From Bacteroidota bacterium (GTDB lineage: Bacteria; Bacteroidota; Bacteroidia; Chitinophagales; Saprospiraceae): DNA of 5,233 nucleotides. The stretch covers positions 1 to 5,233 of the forward strand of contig JAJRQS010000116.1 in assembly GCA_024280135.1 (NCBI GenBank), read 5' to 3'. The notes beneath the pieces are model-generated. The model ran no database searches. It was given only the letters and a program-made list of their open reading frames with translations, and was not told the DNA's origin. The position numbers were made by a program, and so were the translations under genes. Of this stretch, positions 1 through 5,180 are shown in pieces (positions within the stretch are counted from its first letter, which is position 1; the number at the start of each line of letters is the position of its first letter).

Positions 1-225
1 CTACGGTCGCGTTTATATGCTTCCTTTGGTCGCGTTTAAGTGCTTCCTTTGGTCGCGTTTATTTGCTCCTTCGGTCGCGTTTATTTGCTTCCTTTGGTCG
101 CGTTTATTTGCTCCTTTGGTCGCGTTTAAGTGCTTCCTTTGGTCGCGTTTATATGCTTCCTTTGGTCGCGTTTATTTGCTCCTTCGGTCGCGTTTATATG
201 CTTCCTTTGGTCGCGTTTATTTGCT
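1..225. repeat. Tandem repeat array 1 (22-23 bp units, about 10 copies)
   Basis: Nine complete units start with GGTCGCGTTTA at 5, 28, 51, 73, 96, 118, 141, 164 and 186, and a tenth (209-225) breaks off after TTTGCT. Units are 23 bp when they carry GCTTCCTTT and 22 bp when they carry GCTCCTTT or GCTCCTTC. The three bases after GTTTA vary (TAT, AGT or TTT). The bases at 1-4 (CTAC) look like a mutated unit end, so the array probably continues left of the window. The plus strand stays open for 75 codons from 17, but the predicted peptide only mirrors the repeat, so I do not call a gene. The reverse complement of the unit shares ATAAACGCG and CAAAG with array 2, so the two arrays appear to be inverted relatives. 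Confidence 0.95.
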
Positions 226-304
226 ATCGAGTCACGTGACGTAGTCACACTCTTAATTTAATTCGCGTAATTTGTGCTAATTCGTGTCCAAACCATGTGG
301 GAGT
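226..304. other. Spacer between the two inverted arrays
   Basis: This A+T-rich stretch separates array 1 from array 2 and has no convincing gene. It contains the palindrome at 231-240, a second GTCAC at 244-248, and three near copies of a 10-bp motif in tandem: TAATTCGCG (259-267), TAATTTGTGC (268-277) and TAATTCGTGT (278-287). No promoter of the TAnnTTTG type is clear on either strand. Confidence 0.6.
231..240. promoter_or_regulatory. Perfect 10-bp palindrome GTCACGTGAC
   Basis: GTCACGTGAC is a perfect inverted repeat with no central loop. It lies six bases after the last recognisable base of array 1, and GTCAC recurs at 244-248. A protein-binding site is possible because it is symmetric and marks the array edge. 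Nothing else in the window supports a specific regulator, and a 10-bp palindrome can occur by chance. Confidence 0.3.
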
Positions 305-547
305 ACATAAACGCGCAAAGCGCACATAAACGTCCAAAGGACACATAAACGCACAAAGTGCACATAAACGCGCAAAGCGCACATAAACGCACAAAGCGCA
401 CATAAACGCGCAAAGCGCACATAAACGCGCAAAGCGCACATAAACGCGCAAAGCGCACATAAACGCGCAAAGCGCACATAAACGCGCAAAGCGCACATAA
501 ACGCACAAAGCGCACATAAACGCGCAAAGCGCACATAAACGTCCAAA
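305..547. repeat. Tandem repeat array 2, left part (19-bp hairpin units 1-13)
   Basis: Twelve complete 19-bp units begin with ACATAAAC at 305, 324, 343, 362, 381, 400, 419, 438, 457, 476, 495 and 514. Unit 13 (533-547) is cut by the insertion sequence after its AAA. The constant part is ACATAAAC and the rest is a 4-3-4 inverted repeat around AAA. The stem is GCGC/GCGC in units 1, 4, 6-10 and 12, GTCC/GGAC in unit 2 (unit 13 begins GTCC), GCAC/GTGC in unit 3, and GCAC/GCGC in units 5 and 11. The last type pairs through a G.U wobble only in minus-strand RNA. All three minus-strand frames are open because the unit has no stop in that direction; this follows from the repeat and is not evidence for proteins. 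Confidence 0.95.
545..547. repeat. Target site duplication AAA, left copy
   Basis: AAA directly precedes the left end of the insertion sequence, and AAA at 2035-2037 directly follows the right end. Removing the element and one copy gives ACGTCCAAAGGACACATAAA, identical to unit 2 of the array (around 330-349). This supports a 3-bp duplication, the usual size for many IS3-family elements. Because the site is an A run, the exact boundary depends on the TG...CA ends. Confidence 0.85.
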
Positions 548-572
548 TGTCTTGTCCTGAAATAGGTTTACA
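548..572 (+). repeat. Left terminal inverted repeat of the IS
   Basis: The first 25 bases (TGTCTTGTCCTG, then AAATAGGTTTACA) match the reverse complement of 2010-2034 at 21 of 25 positions. The mismatches are at positions 3, 6, 12 and 18 of the repeat. The shared blocks GTCCT, AAATA and GTTTACA are the likely transposase contacts. Confidence 0.9.
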
Positions 573-587
573 CCAAAACCTTAAAAA

Positions 588-1046
588 ATGGACAAAAAAA
601 GTAAACGAATTTCAGGATTAAAAGCTGGAAAAATCATTCAAAAAGCAAACAAATATTTTTCAGAAGCTGAGAAACATTTTATCATTAAAGAATTATTATC
701 TACCAAATGTACTAAAGCCCAAATTTGGGAAAAATACACTGGTCAAATAGAAGAACACGGGCAATTACTACGTTGGATGCGACAATTAGGATATGATAGT
801 TCTGTTAAGACCAGAAGACCTAACTTTACCACAAAAACAACTGTGATGTCTATAAAAAAATCAAAAAAAGAAACAATAAATTCCTTTGATGACTTTGAAA
901 CACTTCAATTAAAGACAAGAATAGCTGAACTTGAAAAGAAACTAAAAGATGCAGAAATAAAAGCTATTGCTTATTCAACAATGGTTGATGTAGCTGAAAA
1001 AGAGTTCAATATTCCAATTAGAAAAAAGTACAATACCAAGTCATAG
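588..1046 (+). CDS. IS3-family transposase OrfA (helix-turn-helix subunit)
   Basis: This 152-residue protein is the DNA-binding regulatory product of the insertion sequence and the N-terminal part of the OrfAB fusion transposase. Residues about 26-66 form a helix-turn-helix-like segment (SEAEKHFIIKELL, then KAQIWEKY, ending LLRWMRQLGY). Residues about 104-140 form a charged coiled coil with leucines at 108, 115 and 119, matching the leucine zipper used for multimerisation in IS3 OrfA proteins. The ATG at 588 is the first start after the left inverted repeat and is preceded by an A-rich stretch with no Shine-Dalgarno sequence. The gene ends at TAG 1044-1046, past the slippery heptamer at 1022-1028, so normal reading gives OrfA alone. 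OrfA usually binds the ends and restrains transposition; that role is family knowledge. Confidence 0.9.
   Translation: MDKKSKRISGLKAGKIIQKANKYFSEAEKHFIIKELLSTKCTKAQIWEKYTGQIEEHGQLLRWMRQLGYDSSVKTRRPNFTTKTTVMSIKKSKKETINSFDDFETLQLKTRIAELEKKLKDAEIKAIAYSTMVDVAEKEFNIPIRKKYNTKS
1022..1028 (+). promoter_or_regulatory. Programmed -1 frameshift heptamer A_AAA_AAG
   Basis: In the orfA frame the bases read A AAA AAG, the canonical slippery heptamer of many IS3 elements, with zero-frame codons AAA (1023-1025) and AAG (1026-1028). The -1 frame is open from 1022 (the preceding TAG is at 1019-1021) and leads through GTA CAA TAC CAA GTC ATA GAA GAA into the orfB ATG. Slippage would make an OrfAB fusion of about 470 residues: 147 from orfA and 323 from the -1 frame. 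I could not identify a convincing downstream stem-loop or pseudoknot by eye. Confidence 0.85.
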
Positions 1047-1051
1047 AAGAA

Positions 1052-1999
1052 ATGAAAAATACATTTACGCACGTAGGGTTAGCCAAACTATGTGGATGGT
1101 TTGGTATTACAAGACAGGCTTATTACAATCATTCCTGGAGAGCATTTGAAGTCGTTAATCAACATCATATAATTGTTGATAGAGTCAAAGAAATTAGAGA
1201 GAATCATCCAAGATTAGGAACAAGAAAACTTTTTGATATGTTACAACCATTTTTCAAAGAGCATCAAATAAAAATAGGTAGAGATGCATTATTCAATGTG
1301 CTGTACACCAATCATTTGTTGGTAAGGAAACGGAAAAGAAAAATAAGTACAACTAATTCTTATCATAGGTTTAGAAAATATCCAAACTTGATTAGAGAGT
1401 TTACGCCAACAGCAATTAATCAGTTGTGGGTGAGCGATATAACCTATTGGAAGATTGGAGTAAAACACGTGTATATAAGTTTTATAACAGATGTTTATTC
1501 TCATAAAATAGTTGGTTATTATGTCGCTCAGACGTTAGAAACTATTGAATCATTACAAGCATTGAAAATGGCATTAGATGGCTTAGTAACAGAACCAACT
1601 AACTTAATCCATCACTCTGACAGAGGCATACAATATTGCAGTAATTCTTATGTAAAGCTATTGCAGGATTATAATATAAAAATAAGTATGACTGAAAATG
1701 GAGATCCTCTTGAAAATGCTGTTGCCGAAAGAATAAACGGAATAATAAAAGAAGAATATCTACATAACTATCAGGTAAACAACTTAAAAGAAGCTAAAGA
1801 ACTGCTTAAGGCTGTTGTTGACTTATATAACAATGAAAGACCTCATATGAGCATAAGCAACTTAACACCTAATAAAGTACATCAATCTACAGAAAAACTA
1901 AAATTAAACAAATTATGGAAGAATTATTATAAGAAAAATAGTAATATTGCAAAGCAAGAACAGGACGTAAATCAAACTGTAAACTTATTGCAGGATTAA
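1052..1999 (+). CDS. IS3-family transposase OrfB (DDE integrase core)
   Basis: This 315-residue protein holds the catalytic domain that cuts and joins DNA at the element ends. Residues about 1-30 form a helix-turn-helix-like region (LAKLCGWFGITRQAYYNH), followed by an HTH_21-type segment (IRENHPRLGTRKL, 47-60). The rve integrase core spans about 118-285. The catalytic triad is visible: D129 in LWVSDITYW, D190 in HHSDRGIQY and E226 in ENAVAERINGIIKEEY. The D190-E226 spacing of 35 gives the DD(35)E signature, and YNNERPH (259-265) is also typical. No stop or frameshift interrupts the core. The ATG at 1052 lies 5 bp after the orfA stop, but the active enzyme is probably the OrfAB fusion made at 1022-1028, since the frame is open from 1022. 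The C-terminal codons overlap an internal copy of the right-end motif. Confidence 0.95.
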   Translation: MKNTFTHVGLAKLCGWFGITRQAYYNHSWRAFEVVNQHHIIVDRVKEIRENHPRLGTRKLFDMLQPFFKEHQIKIGRDALFNVLYTNHLLVRKRKRKISTTNSYHRFRKYPNLIREFTPTAINQLWVSDITYWKIGVKHVYISFITDVYSHKIVGYYVAQTLETIESLQALKMALDGLVTEPTNLIHHSDRGIQYCSNSYVKLLQDYNIKISMTENGDPLENAVAERINGIIKEEYLHNYQVNNLKEAKELLKAVVDLYNNERPHMSISNLTPNKVHQSTEKLKLNKLWKNYYKKNSNIAKQEQDVNQTVNLLQD

Positions 2000-2027
2000 T
2001 TATAAAAACTGTAAACTTATTTTAGGA
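1974..2027 (+). repeat. Duplicated right-end motif inside the IS
   Basis: AAACTGTAAACTTATT followed by two variable bases and AGGA occurs at 1974-1995 and again at 2006-2027, with 20 of 22 bases identical and an offset of 32 bp. The outer copy is part of the right inverted repeat. The inner copy overlaps the end of orfB and its stop codon. AGGACG also occurs at 1962-1967, giving AGGA at roughly 30-bp steps. The left end has a single copy. It may be an accessory transposase-binding site. Confidence 0.7.
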
Positions 2028-2034
2028 CGAGTCA
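2010..2034 (-). repeat. Right terminal inverted repeat of the IS
   Basis: Read on the minus strand from 2034, the sequence TGACTCGTCCTA then AAATAAGTTTACA matches the left end at 21 of 25 bases. It ends with the TG/CA dinucleotide typical of the IS3 family and is followed directly by the AAA target duplication. Confidence 0.9.
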
Positions 2035-2099
2035 AAAGGACACATAAACGCACAAAGTGCACATAAACGCACAAAAGTGCACATAAACGCGCAAAGCGC
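2035..2099. repeat. Tandem repeat array 2, right part (rest of unit 13, units 14-16)
   Basis: After the IS, AAAGGAC (2035-2041) completes the interrupted GTCC-AAA-GGAC unit. Unit 14 (2042-2060) has GCAC/GTGC arms. Unit 15 (2061-2080) has the same arms with one extra A in the loop and is 20 bp long. Unit 16 (2081-2099) has GCGC/GCGC arms. The array stops 14 bp before the permease ATG. The phase is kept across the IS, so one 16-unit array existed before insertion. Confidence 0.95.
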
Positions 2100-2113
2100 A
2101 CTATCTTTACCCG

Positions 2114-3331
2114 ATGAATTTTCCGATACGCACATCTTGGCGGTATATCTTTTCGAAAAAGAGTACGAATGCCATTCATATCATCTCTAGCATTACGGTG
2201 TTTGGGATTGCGGTGGGTACGGCGGCACTATTGATAGTGTTATCCGTTTTTAATGGGTTTGAGGAATTGCTGGGGGAGATGTTTGGATATTTTAATCCAC
2301 CGATTAAGATAGAATTAAAGGAAGGGAAATTTTTTACAATTGACTCTGCTGATGTGATTAAGTTACGCGCTATTGAAGGTGTTCAGCATGTGGCGGTAAC
2401 GATTGAAGAAGTTGCATTCTTTGAATTTGATGGCAACCAAGATTTTGGTACGATAAAAGGAGTTGATGATAACTTTAGACAAATCAATCATTTGGATTCA
2501 ACACTCATTGATGGAGAGTATACCCTAGAACAGGAGGGGAAAAACTACTTAGTGTTGGGAGCTGGATTAGCAGCTAAACTTTCTTTAGCAGGGATTGATC
2601 CGTTTAAATTGGTCAATATTTACATGCCTGTGGACAAAAAACGTTCTTCGGTAGGAAAGCCTTTTCGTTCAAGGTTAGCAGCCACTTCAGGTGTTTTTCA
2701 AATTCAAGAAGAAGTCGATATGCAATATGCGATTTCTAACATCGAGTTTGTTCGAGAACTGTTAAAGATGCCTAATCAAGCGAGTGCTATTGAAATTGGG
2801 CTAGAAGAAGGGGTTGAAGCAAATAGTGTTAAGCCTTCTATAAAGCAGATATTGGGGGACCGATTTACCTATAAAGATCGATTTCAACAAAATGAAGCTT
2901 TTTTTAAAATTATGAAATTGGAGCGGTGGATGTTTTATGCGATCATTAGTTTGGCGTTAATTTTAGTCGCCTTTAATATGGTTGGTAGTTTGTGGATGAC
3001 CGTATTAGAAAAACGTAGTGACATTGCCCTATTACGATCTATTGGTTTAGAAGATAAAGGGGTGTTTAGTATTTTCTTTTTTCAAGGAATGTTTTTACTG
3101 ATATTAGGACTGCTTGGGGGATTTGTGTTGGCGTTGTTAATTTATTATTTCCATATTAATTATGGATTGGTTTCTATTCCAGATGGATTTGCGGTGGATC
3201 GATATCCTATGCAGATTCGATGGTTTGATTTTGTGACAGTTACCTTGACTGTTTTTGCCTTTGGTTCTATTGCTGCCTTTTTTCCAGCTAAAAAGGCTTT
3301 AGAGATTTTACCTACGGATATTCGGCGTTGA
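2114..3331 (+). CDS. LolC/LolE-like ABC transporter permease (FtsX/MacB family)
   Basis: This 405-residue inner-membrane protein resembles the permease subunits of lipoprotein-releasing ABC transporters, which extract lipoproteins from the inner membrane for delivery to the outer membrane. TM1 is at about 22-46 (ending LLIVLSVFNGFEELL), followed by a large periplasmic domain (about 60-268) with the LolCE-type segment LVLGAGLAAKL, then TM2 (273-297), TM3 (317-347) and TM4 (372-392). The coupling segment LEKRSDIALLRSIGLED (298-314) and the end PAKKALEILPTDIRR are typical of the FtsX-like domain. Length fits the usual 400-415. ATG 2114 is chosen because an in-frame TAA lies at 2084-2086 in the array and the MNFPIRTSWRYIFSKKS start matches homologues. 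No ATPase gene is adjacent. No Shine-Dalgarno sequence is seen. The leader consists of the repeat array and IS, so its promoter may be displaced or supplied by them. The exact substrate is inferred. Confidence 0.88.
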   Translation: MNFPIRTSWRYIFSKKSTNAIHIISSITVFGIAVGTAALLIVLSVFNGFEELLGEMFGYFNPPIKIELKEGKFFTIDSADVIKLRAIEGVQHVAVTIEEVAFFEFDGNQDFGTIKGVDDNFRQINHLDSTLIDGEYTLEQEGKNYLVLGAGLAAKLSLAGIDPFKLVNIYMPVDKKRSSVGKPFRSRLAATSGVFQIQEEVDMQYAISNIEFVRELLKMPNQASAIEIGLEEGVEANSVKPSIKQILGDRFTYKDRFQQNEAFFKIMKLERWMFYAIISLALILVAFNMVGSLWMTVLEKRSDIALLRSIGLEDKGVFSIFFFQGMFLLILGLLGGFVLALLIYYFHINYGLVSIPDGFAVDRYPMQIRWFDFVTVTLTVFAFGSIAAFFPAKKALEILPTDIRR

Positions 3332-3355
3332 TTTACGAATAAATAAGCTAGCTGT

Positions 3356-3515
3356 CTATAAACCCAATTCCTTCTTGATTCTTAAAATCATTGATAAAGG
3401 TTCAATGAATTTTTCAGCAATGTCTGCTGGGTCTATTCCCTTTTTTAGGCTTTTTGCAATTCATGATTGAAGCAAAGTATTTATCGTGTGGGTTCGTAAT
3501 TTTCTTTTTCATCAT
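3356..3515 (-). pseudogene. Remnant of an Rpn-like (PD-(D/E)XK transposase/nuclease family) gene
   Basis: On the minus strand, starting 8 bp after the comM stop, an ORF from 3515 reads MMKKKITNPHDKYFASIM. NPHDKYF near the N-terminus is the hallmark of the Rpn / Transposase_31 family of recombination-promoting nucleases. The frame then runs into CKKPKKGNRPSRHC and a TGA at 3414-3416 (33 residues). Moving one base at about 3461 gives a protein-like continuation, IAKSLKKGIDPADIAEKF and further to KKELGL, ending at TAG 3356-3358. That tail resembles the Rpn C-terminus, where a GxD...IA motif is common. The composite is only about 52 residues against roughly 250-300 for the family, so I read it as a gene with a large internal deletion plus a frameshift. 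The family call rests on one motif. A genuine 33-residue protein is less likely. ATG 3512 is an alternative start. Confidence 0.5.
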
Positions 3516-3523
3516 TTTTAATA

Positions 3524-5080
3524 TTACCCGGCCCAGGTCTCTCTGTCCAATGTTCGATACTGAATGGCTTCCGCCAAATGTTCAATTAATATCTCCTTAC
3601 TATTTCCCAAGTCGGCTGCCGTTCTCGCTACCTTCAAAATCCTATCATATGCTCTTGCAGATAATTGTAATTTTTCCATAGATAATTTTAATAACGTCAA
3701 ACAAGCTTTATCTAACTGACAAACATCTTGTACCATTCGCCCCGACATTTGTGCATTTGCATATACATTGGGATGTTCTTTGAAGCGTTCTCTTTGAATC
3801 TCTCTAGCCTTTAAAACCCTTTCGGCAACGACTTCGCTTTTCTCTCCGATCCTACGCCTATCCGCCAGTTGTTCATAACTCACAGGCGTGACCTCCACAT
3901 GCAAATCAATCCGATCCATCAAAGGTCCTGACACCTTGCTCAAGTATCGTTTAACAACTCCTGGCCCACAGACACACTCCTTGTCTGGGTGATTGTAATA
4001 ACCACATGGGCAAGGATTCATCGAGGCTATCAACATAAAATTAGCGGGGTAATCGACTGTTATTTTCGCCCGACTAATGGTAATCTTCCGATCCTCCATC
4101 GGCTGCCGCAAAACTTCAATAACCGCTCTCTTAAACTCGGGCAATTCATCTAAAAACAAGACCCCATAATGTGCCAATGAAATCTCTCCCGGCATCGGAT
4201 TCGAACCACCACCTACAAGCGCCACATCACTAATCGTATGATGAGGCGACCTAAAAGGGCGTACCGTTACCAATCCCGCATCGGACGGCAACATACCCGC
4301 CACTGAGTGAATCTTAGTCGTTTCTAGTGCTTCTGCAAGTGTCAAAGGTGGCAGAATGGTGGGCAATCTTTTTGCCAACATCGTTTTACCGGCACCTGGA
4401 GGCCCAATCAAAATGGCATTGTGCCCACCTGCTGCAGAGATTTCCAAAGCTCGTTTAATGCGCTCTTGACCTTTTACATCAATAAAATCTACATCGTACG
4501 TGTTTCTTTTGATGGCAAACTCATCCCGTGTACTCACTTCCACCGGTTTCAACGCACTCACCCCATTTAAAATATCAATGGCTTCCTTCAGATTTTTGAC
4601 ACCATAGACTTCTATGTCATTCACGATCGCTGCCTCCCTAGCGTTTTGGGCAGGAACAATAAGTCTGGCAAATTTTTCTTTTCTGGCTTGTATCGCTATC
4701 GGCAAAGCGCCTTTAATCGGACGCAGCGACCCATCCAAAGAAAGCTCACCCATCAGCATAGAAGTTTCTAATAGATCTGCTGTCATCTGATCCGTTGAAG
4801 CCAATAGCCCTACCGCAATGGGTAAATCATAAGCCGATCCTTCTTTACGAATGTCTGCTGGCGCCAAATTAACTACAAATTTAACTCTAGGGATCTTAAA
4901 GCCATAATTCTTCACCGCGGTCTCCACCCGAGAATAACTTTCTCTAACCGCGTTATCTGGAAGACCCACTAAGTAATAAGAATTAGACCCAGCTGGGACA
5001 GTACCCCCCGCACTTATTTCTACTGTAATAGTCATGGCATCGACACCATATACCGCACTGGCAAATGTTTTGACAAGCAT
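3524..5080 (-). CDS. comM: ComM/YifB-family Mg-chelatase-like AAA+ ATPase
   Basis: This 518-residue protein belongs to the YifB/ComM family. ComM is a hexameric helicase that promotes branch migration when incoming DNA is integrated during natural transformation; many non-competent bacteria also carry it. The N-terminal ChlI/Lon-protease-like domain covers about 20-140 (YYLVGLPDNAVRES, KEGSAYDLPIAVG, GELSLDGSLRPIKG). The AAA+ core covers about 195-395, with Walker A GPPGAGKT (226-233), Walker B VLFLDE (D311, E312), SMNPCPCG (353-360) and the arginine-finger motif SGPLMDRID (384-392). Cysteines 357, 359, 369 and 371 form a probable zinc-binding cluster. The C-terminal Mg-chelatase domain ends with LSARAYDRILKVARTAADL (473-491). 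I chose ATG 5080 over the upstream in-frame ATG at 5212 because MLVKTFASAVYG matches the family N-terminus and the extra 44 residues would overlap the divergent gene. The gene is intact and converges with the permease gene. Confidence 0.95.
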   Translation of the reverse strand: MLVKTFASAVYGVDAMTITVEISAGGTVPAGSNSYYLVGLPDNAVRESYSRVETAVKNYGFKIPRVKFVVNLAPADIRKEGSAYDLPIAVGLLASTDQMTADLLETSMLMGELSLDGSLRPIKGALPIAIQARKEKFARLIVPAQNAREAAIVNDIEVYGVKNLKEAIDILNGVSALKPVEVSTRDEFAIKRNTYDVDFIDVKGQERIKRALEISAAGGHNAILIGPPGAGKTMLAKRLPTILPPLTLAEALETTKIHSVAGMLPSDAGLVTVRPFRSPHHTISDVALVGGGSNPMPGEISLAHYGVLFLDELPEFKRAVIEVLRQPMEDRKITISRAKITVDYPANFMLIASMNPCPCGYYNHPDKECVCGPGVVKRYLSKVSGPLMDRIDLHVEVTPVSYEQLADRRRIGEKSEVVAERVLKAREIQRERFKEHPNVYANAQMSGRMVQDVCQLDKACLTLLKLSMEKLQLSARAYDRILKVARTAADLGNSKEILIEHLAEAIQYRTLDRETWAG

Positions 5081-5095
5081 AAGTTTTCTTTTTTG

Positions 5096-5129
5096 CAAAT
5101 ACAGTGTTATAAAAATAACCTTTTTGCAA
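5096..5129 (-). promoter_or_regulatory. Possible comM promoter
   Basis: On the minus strand TTG (5129-5127) and TGTATTTG (5103-5096) are separated by 23 bp. This resembles the Bacteroidota -33 TTG / -7 TAnnTTTG pattern with one mismatch (TG for TA) and a long spacer. The -7-like box lies 15 bp before the comM ATG. Its -33 TTG abuts the -33 TTTG of the divergent promoter within TTTGCAA (5123-5129). This is a weak but sensibly placed candidate. Confidence 0.35.
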
Positions 5130-5155
5130 TGAATTGATAGTTTTTTGTATCTTTG
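5123..5155 (+). promoter_or_regulatory. Bacteroidota-type promoter for the divergent gene
   Basis: TTTG (5123-5126) and a perfect TAnnTTTG box, TATCTTTG (5148-5155), are separated by 21 bp, within the range for the Bacteroidota primary sigma factor. Transcription would begin near 5162 and leave a leader of about 20 bases before ATG 5181. It is the clearest promoter in the window and the best taxonomic clue. Confidence 0.75.
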
Positions 5156-5180
5156 AGCGCACAAGTTAACAAAAATATAC

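Larger units (their letters stand above)
548..2034 (+). mobile_element. Complete IS3-family insertion sequence (1487 bp)
   Basis: The element starts with TG (548-549) and ends with CA (2033-2034). It has 25-bp imperfect terminal inverted repeats and is flanked by AAA direct repeats. It carries two overlapping-frame genes: a small helix-turn-helix orfA and an integrase-core orfB in the -1 frame, with an A_AAA_AAG heptamer between them. These are the diagnostic IS3-family features. Length, both reading frames, the DDE triad and both ends look intact, so it may still be active. It is visibly more A+T rich than the flanking genes. The subgroup is not settled; the AAAAAAG signal and long orfA suggest an IS150-like relative, but that is inference. 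Confidence 0.95.

Noticed and set aside
17..244. 75-codon plus-strand ORF across array 1
   Set aside because: It is a translation of the tandem repeat alone, with no recognisable domain, and it ends as soon as the repeat ends.
245..546. Three overlapping minus-strand ORFs of about 90 codons across array 2 (repeating CALRVYVRFARL-type peptide)
   Set aside because: The 19-bp unit has no stop in any minus-strand frame, so all three frames are open automatically with a 19-residue period. There is no non-repetitive domain, and the three frames encode the same peptide.
1..547. CRISPR array
   Set aside because: Units are directly adjacent with no unique spacers, and no cas genes are present.
1289..1504. 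71-codon minus-strand ORF inside orfB
   Set aside because: It lies opposite the conserved integrase core and is a shadow of orfB.
2018..2025. Outward promoter at the right end of the IS (TATTTTAG)
   Set aside because: It departs from the TAnnTTTG consensus, and the nearest TTG upstream is 27 bp away, too far for a good -33 element.
2102..2109. TATCTTTA as a -7 promoter box for the permease
   Set aside because: It differs from TAnnTTTG at the last base, ends 4 bp before the ATG so transcription would begin inside the gene, and has no -33 TTG in the repeats upstream.
3346..3353. AGCTAGCT as a terminator between the convergent genes
   Set aside because: It is a loop-less palindrome of 8 bp without a following T run, so it cannot form a normal intrinsic terminator.
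3454..3681. 75-codon plus-strand ORF overlapping the comM 3' end
   Set aside because: It is antisense to the conserved C-terminal domain of comM and the Rpn remnant and resembles no family.
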